Source of the DNA: JBAPRR01 sp049281195 | Lineage (GTDB): Bacteria; Actinomycetota; Acidimicrobiia; Acidimicrobiales; CAVXTF01 | DNA length: 10,174 nt | NCBI GenBank assembly: GCA_049281195.1 | Contig: JBAPRR010000041.1 | Coordinates: forward strand, 1-10,174 | Direction of reading: 5' to 3' | In this document: positions 6,479-10,174 of the stretch, piece by piece | Layout: each line of letters starts with the position of its first letter | Position numbering within the stretch: the stretch's first letter is position 1 | Notes under the pieces: model-generated | Told to the model about the DNA's origin: nothing | The model's input: only the letters and a program-made list of their open reading frames with translations | Databases searched by the model: none | Program-made: the position numbers and the translations under genes

Positions 6479-6970
6479 ATGATCACCGTGAATACAGAGG
6501 CCGCAAACAGTTCCTCGGAGTCAGCCGGGAACCCGGGGTACAAGAAACCCGATTGGTTCACCAAGCACTTGATGAACCCCCTGGTCAACGGGCTGACCCG
6601 TACCGGGATAAGCGTGATGGGATCGAGAGTCCTCGAGCACACGGGTCGCAAGACGGGCGAGGTCCACCACACGCCGGTGAACCTGCTGCACCTCGATGGA
6701 AAGCAATACCTGATGTCGCCCAGAGGAGAGACCCAGTGGGTGCGCAACGTCAGGGCAGCGGAGGGGCGCCTCATCTTGGTGAAGGGCCGCAAGCGCTCCG
6801 AGTACCAGGCCACCGAAGTCACGACCGACGAGCGGATCGCCATCCTGCGGGCCTACCTCGCGAAGTGGAAGTTCGAAGTGGGGATGTTCTTCGATGGAGT
6901 GGGCCCGGAATCTTCGGACGACGAGATCAGGGCCATCGCGAACCGCCACCCGGTCTTCATCCTGATCTGA
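6479..6970 (+). CDS. Ddn-like deazaflavin (F420)-dependent nitroreductase/quinone reductase family protein
   Basis: A 163-residue protein. The core begins after a polar leader of about 20 residues and shows LEHTGRKTG (52-60), HHTPVNLL (63-70), RGETQWVRNVRA (82-93) and a C-terminal stretch ending RHPVFILI. The H-T-G-R-K-(S/T)-G motif followed by a split beta-barrel and an NxRA-type motif identifies the nitroreductase/quinone reductase family that includes Mycobacterium tuberculosis Ddn. Those enzymes use reduced coenzyme F420 to reduce quinones or nitro compounds, often at the membrane. The physiological substrate here is unknown. ATG 6479 is chosen because AGGAGG (6467-6472) is 6 bases upstream and a strong promoter lies just before it. 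The gene is followed after 102 bp by a second F420-type gene on the same strand, so the two may be co-transcribed. Confidence 0.92.
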   Translation: MITVNTEAANSSSESAGNPGYKKPDWFTKHLMNPLVNGLTRTGISVMGSRVLEHTGRKTGEVHHTPVNLLHLDGKQYLMSPRGETQWVRNVRAAEGRLILVKGRKRSEYQATEVTTDERIAILRAYLAKWKFEVGMFFDGVGPESSDDEIRAIANRHPVFILI

Positions 6971-7072
6971 CTCGGATCCCGGGCCGCCGAAATGATCGCG
7001 GTTCGTACCGGGTTGACCCAATCGTCGGGATCGAAGACAGCCGATCCGGGGCCCACTATTCGGAGGCGTGCC
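6971..7072 (+). other. Spacer between the two F420-type genes
   Basis: These 102 bp carry no terminator-like hairpin with a T-run and end in CGGAGG (7061-7066), the ribosome binding site of the next gene. The reading frame of the downstream gene is open back to 6992 but without family-like sequence, so this stretch is treated as non-coding. Co-transcription across it is plausible. Confidence 0.4.
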
Positions 7073-7471
7073 ATGGCACTCGAAGAAGCAACTATCCGGT
7101 ACCTGGAGAGTCAGGGAAAAGGTCGCTTGGCGACCATCGGTCGGGACGGCCGGCCTCAGAACAAGCCCGTCGGCTACCGCTACAACGCGGATCTCGGAAC
7201 GATCGATATCTCAGGCTTCAACATGGACACGTCGGCGAAGTACAAGAACATCGTCACTCATCCGGATGTGTCGTTCGTCGTGGACGATGCGATCGGTGAA
7301 GGAGCAGAGAACATGCGGATGTTGGAGATAAGGGGTGAGGCGGAGCAGGCGGTGGCTGATTCAGAACCGGATGCTCCGGTTTCACACCTGATCCGCATCC
7401 ATCCGAGGCGTCTCATCAGCTGGAACATCGGTGACGAACATCCCGGCCTGTACTCCTACGACGCGGACTGA
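7073..7471 (+). CDS. PPOX-class F420-dependent oxidoreductase (pyridoxamine 5'-phosphate oxidase fold)
   Basis: A 132-residue protein of the split beta-barrel flavin-binding fold. It begins MALEEATIRYLESQGKGRLA, followed by TIGRDGRPQNKPVGYRY (21-37), ISGFNMDTSAKYKNI (46-60), HPDVSFVVDD (63-72), MLEIRGEAE (83-91) and IRIHPRRLISWNI (107-119). This order of motifs is that of actinobacterial PPOX-class F420-dependent enzymes, which reduce or bind diverse substrates using F420 rather than FMN. The cofactor assignment is by family resemblance only. ATG 7073 is supported by CGGAGG 6 bases upstream and by the family's usual N-terminus; a longer reading from 6992 adds an atypical leader. It lies downstream of the Ddn-like gene and likely shares its promoter and its TetR control. 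Confidence 0.92.
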   Translation: MALEEATIRYLESQGKGRLATIGRDGRPQNKPVGYRYNADLGTIDISGFNMDTSAKYKNIVTHPDVSFVVDDAIGEGAENMRMLEIRGEAEQAVADSEPDAPVSHLIRIHPRRLISWNIGDEHPGLYSYDAD

Positions 7472-7488
7472 GGCCTCCGCTAACCGAT

Positions 7489-7504
7489 CAGCCCGGCAGG
7501 GCTG
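7489..7504. terminator. Hairpin between convergent genes, candidate bidirectional terminator
   Basis: CAGCCC (7489-7494), loop GGCA, GGGCTG (7499-7504) forms a perfect 6-bp GC-rich stem in the 41-bp gap between the PPOX-class gene and the convergent XRE regulator gene. No long T-run follows on either strand, which is common for actinobacterial terminators. The location supports a role in ending both transcripts. Confidence 0.45.
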
Positions 7505-7512
7505 TTCCGAGT

Positions 7513-8439
7513 TCAAGCCGCGGGATCGGCTTCGGTCGCGTAGAGGGGATGCGGCGTGACGTCTGCCAGCCGCACGTGCGCTTCCATCGTCTGCTCGTCA
7601 GCAGGCGTGTAAACGATCAACCGGCCTCCCCGCCGTTGCGAGAGGAACAGGCTCGTCGCGTTGAACCGGAGCACTCCCAGATCCGGGTGGCGAAACTGTT
7701 TCACCACGTTCGCGGTGGGAGCGACACGGTGCTCCTCCCAGAACTCGCCGAACGTGGGCGACGCCGCTTGCAGACGCTTCACCATCGAACGCCAAGCCGG
7801 CTCGGTGATGTGCTCTTCCATTAACGCTCTGAACTGCGCCACGCACCGCCTGGTCGCTGTTTCCCAATCGATCAGAAGCTCGCGGAAGAGGTCGCTCGTG
7901 AACATCAACCACATCGTGTTGCGCTGATCGAAGTCGAGCGCCGCGAGATCGCCGCAGAGAGCTTCATACGCACGGTTGTACGCAAGGATGTCGTACCTGC
8001 CGTTCACGACGGAGGCCGGGTAGGTCCCCATCTGCTCGAGGATCACGAGCATCGAGGGATCGATCGCGTTGCATTCGCGGACCGTGGACGCGCTCGGCGC
8101 TCCTGCGAGCGCGTAGAGGTGCTGGCGCTCGTCCGCGTCCAACTGCAGTGCCCGCGAGAGAGCGTCCAGAACCTGCTCCGAGGCCCGGATCTCACGTGCC
8201 TGCTCGAGCCAGGTGTACCAGGTGACCCCGACGCCGGCTAGCTGCGCCACCTCTTCACGGCGGAGGCCCGGTGTGCGTCGCCTTCCACCCGGGGGGAGGC
8301 CCACCTGGTCGGGGCTGATCCGTTCGCGGCATCGACGCAGGAAATGAGCGAGCTCGTCGCGTCTCACCTGGTCAGACGCCGGTCCGCCGTCCATAGGTGG
8401 CGCAGTCGGCCTCGCCGTCATGTCGGTTTCGATCGCCAT
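7513..8439 (-). CDS. XRE-family transcriptional regulator with MmyB-like ligand-binding domain
   Basis: A 308-residue regulator. The N-terminal helix-turn-helix (about 28-112) contains RRRTPGLRREEVAQLAGVGVTWYTWLEQ and LDALSRALQLDADERQHLYALAG split over two helices, the usual signature of HTH_31 proteins. The remainder (about 125-300) has LEQMGTYPASVVNGRYDILAYN, FRHPDLGVLRFN and LIVYTPAD, typical of the MmyB-like PAS-fold domain thought to bind a small hydrophobic molecule. Family length is about 270-310. ATG 8439 is the first in-frame start; ATG 8421 is an alternative. The SD is weak (GGGA just upstream). The gene is divergent from an MFS exporter gene with a 101-bp shared regulatory region, so it probably controls that exporter in response to the exported compound. 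Confidence 0.93.
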   Translation of the reverse strand: MAIETDMTARPTAPPMDGGPASDQVRRDELAHFLRRCRERISPDQVGLPPGGRRRTPGLRREEVAQLAGVGVTWYTWLEQAREIRASEQVLDALSRALQLDADERQHLYALAGAPSASTVRECNAIDPSMLVILEQMGTYPASVVNGRYDILAYNRAYEALCGDLAALDFDQRNTMWLMFTSDLFRELLIDWETATRRCVAQFRALMEEHITEPAWRSMVKRLQAASPTFGEFWEEHRVAPTANVVKQFRHPDLGVLRFNATSLFLSQRRGGRLIVYTPADEQTMEAHVRLADVTPHPLYATEADPAA

Positions 8440-8540
8440 ATTCCCAGTTTGAGGCTTTTGGAAGGACTTAGCAAGGTGCAGCCACTACCAGGATAAGTGC
8501 CACCGTTGTACCCGGATCAATTTGCCTTCATCCTGGTTCG
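8440..8540. promoter_or_regulatory. Divergent promoter region with three TACC[A/C]GGAT-type repeats
   Basis: The shared upstream region of the XRE and MFS genes carries TACCAGGAT (8486-8494), TACCCGGAT (8509-8517) and an inverted copy ATCCTGGTT (8530-8538). The first two are direct repeats 23 bp apart, about two helical turns, and the third makes an 8-bp inverted repeat (ACCAGGAT/ATCCTGGT) with the first. They are good candidates for XRE binding sites. Promoter boxes are not clear: TTGTAC (8506-8511) and CATCCT (8529-8534) with 17 bp between could drive a nearly leaderless MFS mRNA, but the -10 is poor. Confidence 0.5.
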
Positions 8541-10049
8541 ATGCCCACTTCGAACACCCCTTCGACATACCCCAGAGCATGGAGCGGTGGCGACGATTCA
8601 CCCGTGCTCAGCGGCCTCGCTATAGCGGTCCTACTCCTCGGCTTCTCGTTGTCGGTGACCGACTTCTTCATCGTCAACGTGGCCCTCCCGACCATAGGGA
8701 GGAATCTGCACACCTCGGACTCCATCCTCGAGTTGGTGGTTGCCGCCTACGGGATCACCTACGCGGTTCTGCTTGTGCTCGGCGGCAGGCTCGGGGACGT
8801 GATCGGTAGGCGGCGCTTGTTCATGGGCGGGATGACCGCGTTCACGGTGACGTCGCTCGCGTGCGCCATCGCACCGAGCATCGGTGTGCTACTCATCGGC
8901 CGGGCTCTTCAAGGAGCATCGGCGGCCATGATGGTTCCTCAGGTGCTCGCGTCGATCCAGGCTCGAACCACCGGAGAGCAGCGCGCAAAAGCCGTCGGGA
9001 TGTATGGCGCGACGGCCGGACTTTCAATGGTGATCGGCCAGGTGCTCGGTGGGACCATCACCTGGCTCAACGTGGCCGGCACCGGGTGGCGCGGGATCTT
9101 CATGGTGAACGTCCCGATCGGGATCGCTGGACTCGTGATCGCCCGTCACGCGATGCCCGACTCGAAGTCCGACCTTCCTCCGCGGATCGATGTTCGCGGA
9201 ACGCTGATGCTTGCTCTCACACTCCTTGCAGTGCTCGTGCCGCTGACAGAAGGAAAGTCTCTGGGCTGGCCCGTGTGGTCCTGGGTGGTGCTCGCCGGGG
9301 CGATACCGCTCGGAGCGGAGTTCGTGCGCTTTGAACGTTCTCTCGAGAGAAAAGGGCACCAGCCGTTGGTGCCGCCGAGCTTGGTGGCACATCCGAGTAT
9401 GCGCCGGGGACTGGGATTGGCAATCCCGTTCTTTGCGAGCTTCGGTGGCTTCATGTTCCTTTACGCCGTCGTCTCGCAGACCTACCTCGGACTGAGTGCG
9501 CTCACCGCGGGTGCGACCCTCGTCCCGTTGGCGGGATCGTTCTGCATTGCCTCGTTGACCACGACGCGTCTGGTGGCGAGTTTCGGGAGCCGGGTCATCC
9601 AATTCGGAGGAGCAGTGCAGGCCCTCGGATATGGAGGGCTGATGGTCCTGGTCGCGTCGGAGTGGCCGCATCCCTCTGTGTGGCAGGCCGTGCCCGTATT
9701 GCTGGTCGCCGGATTCGGGCAGGGTCTCGTCGTGAGCCCGCTGTTTCGGACAATCCTCGCCGATGTCCCTGCGGACCGGGCGGGCGCGGGCGCCGGCGTG
9801 CTCACCACAGGACAACAGACCGCCCTGGCTCTCGGTGTCGCTGTGATCGGGTCTGTGTTCTCGGGACTCATCTCTCCGCTCGGAGTGAGGGGCTCAGTGG
9901 TCACCGTGCTCGCCCTCGTGGTCGCAGTAGCGCTCATTGTCTCCATGTCAGCACGGCGCCTCCCGAGCCTCGCTGAAGTCCCCGTGGCGATGTCGGAGGA
10001 GGAGCAGGTCGAGATGGAGGATGCAATGGACGAGCTGGTCGGCGCCTGA
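8541..10049 (+). CDS. MFS transporter, DHA2 family (14-TM drug:H+ antiporter)
   Basis: A 502-residue exporter with about 14 predicted membrane helices from residue 23 to 470, the DHA2 (EmrB/QacA) size and topology. Visible motifs are D1, VTDFFIVNVALPTI (39-52), with D41 in helix 1; motif A, GGRLGDVIGRRR (81-92); the motif B Arg in LLIGRALQGA (R121); the motif C antiporter region GATAGLSMVIGQVLGG (156-171), where the usual Pro after the second Gly is Gln; and RGIFMVNVPIG (184-194). The C-terminus has an acidic tail (484-499). It should use the proton gradient to export a hydrophobic compound or drug. ATG 8541 has no Shine-Dalgarno; a GTG at 8604 just before helix 1 is an alternative. Regulation by the divergent XRE/MmyB protein is likely. 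Substrate unknown. Confidence 0.95.
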   Translation: MPTSNTPSTYPRAWSGGDDSPVLSGLAIAVLLLGFSLSVTDFFIVNVALPTIGRNLHTSDSILELVVAAYGITYAVLLVLGGRLGDVIGRRRLFMGGMTAFTVTSLACAIAPSIGVLLIGRALQGASAAMMVPQVLASIQARTTGEQRAKAVGMYGATAGLSMVIGQVLGGTITWLNVAGTGWRGIFMVNVPIGIAGLVIARHAMPDSKSDLPPRIDVRGTLMLALTLLAVLVPLTEGKSLGWPVWSWVVLAGAIPLGAEFVRFERSLERKGHQPLVPPSLVAHPSMRRGLGLAIPFFASFGGFMFLYAVVSQTYLGLSALTAGATLVPLAGSFCIASLTTTRLVASFGSRVIQFGGAVQALGYGGLMVLVASEWPHPSVWQAVPVLLVAGFGQGLVVSPLFRTILADVPADRAGAGAGVLTTGQQTALALGVAVIGSVFSGLISPLGVRGSVVTVLALVVAVALIVSMSARRLPSLAEVPVAMSEEEQVEMEDAMDELVGA

Positions 10050-10064
10050 GGACCGCTTCGGCTC

Positions 10065-10172
10065 CTAGTGGCGGGAATGCTGCCCGGCCACGCTGAGCGT
10101 GGACGCCGCATCGGTGGAGGGGACCACGTATCCCGTTACCCACACTGTCCCGTCTAATCCTTGTCCTGCGAA
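10065..10172 (-). CDS. Possible 3' end of a gene entering from the right (unidentified)
   Basis: On the minus strand the frame is open from the window edge to a TAG (plus 10065-10067), giving 35 residues that begin FAGQGLDGTVWVTGYVVP and end GQHSRH. The composition looks protein-like and it would be convergent with the MFS gene, 15 bp from its stop. I do not recognise the family. A second minus frame is also open here, so the assignment is tentative. Confidence 0.3.
   Translation of the reverse strand, partial: FAGQGLDGTVWVTGYVVPSTDAASTLSVAGQHSRH
10088..10102. terminator. Hairpin downstream of the MFS gene
   Basis: CCACGC (10088-10093), loop TGA, GCGTGG (10097-10102) forms a perfect 6-bp stem 38 bp after the MFS stop codon. 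There is no T-run after it, so it is only a candidate terminator. If the unidentified minus-strand reading frame is real, the hairpin lies inside its last codons. Confidence 0.3.
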
Positions 10173-10174
10173 GT

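Noticed and set aside
9024..9815. 263-codon open frame antisense to the MFS gene
   Set aside because: The composition (His/Arg/Glu/Gln-rich, no hydrophobic core) is typical of the antisense of a GC-rich membrane protein gene, and the MFS frame has all family motifs.
1..10174. CRISPR array, tRNA, rRNA, insertion sequence or prophage signs
   Set aside because: No regularly spaced repeats, no tRNA-like cloverleaf ends or rRNA segments, and no transposase or integrase reading frame were seen on either strand.

Overview
The window most likely comes from an actinobacterium (Actinomycetota), genus unresolved. The coding regions are GC-rich and tightly packed, and several families typical of that phylum occur together: a DUF6458-like small membrane protein, two proteins resembling coenzyme F420-dependent oxidoreductases, a DesK/DesR-type two-component pair beside an ABC exporter, a WHG-type TetR regulator and an MmyB-type XRE regulator. 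No rRNA, tRNA, CRISPR array, transposase or integrase was seen.

Layout. (1) 3-1673 (+): the 3' part of a large polytopic membrane protein, possibly GT-C glycosyltransferase-like, cut by the left edge. (2) 1813-2067 (+): a small two-helix DUF6458-like membrane protein. (3) 6355 down to 2094 (-): five genes in one direction, in the order tetR-like regulator, ABC ATPase, ABC-2 permease, DesK-like histidine kinase, DesR-like response regulator. ATPase/permease and kinase/regulator each overlap by 4 bp (ATGA). The architecture resembles the Bacillus subtilis YvfRSTU and LnrJK-LMN systems. (4) 6479-7471 (+), divergent from tetR: a Ddn-like deazaflavin-dependent nitroreductase and a PPOX-class F420-dependent oxidoreductase. 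(5) 7513-8439 (-) and 8541-10049 (+): a divergent pair, an XRE/MmyB regulator and a 14-TM DHA2-type MFS exporter. (6) 10065-10172 (-): possible 3' end of a further gene entering from the right.

How the parts may work together (inference). The best regulatory signal is between tetR and the Ddn-like gene. A near-consensus sigma-70/SigA-type promoter (TTGACG, 17 bp, TATGAT) holds a perfect inverted repeat AGAACA-A-TGTTCT in its spacer, with extra GAACAC/GTGTTC half-sites placed symmetrically outside it. This fits repression by the adjacent TetR protein of the F420-type reductases, and possibly of its own operon with the exporter and sensor genes. The TetR regulator would respond to a cytoplasmic ligand and DesKR to a membrane or envelope signal, so the locus may be a dually controlled redox-detoxification and efflux module. 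The neighbouring XRE-MFS pair looks like a second, independently regulated efflux unit with its own repeated motif (TACC[A/C]GGAT, three copies) in its divergent promoter region.

None of the individual gene families is new. The possibly undescribed part is the combination and its regulatory logic.
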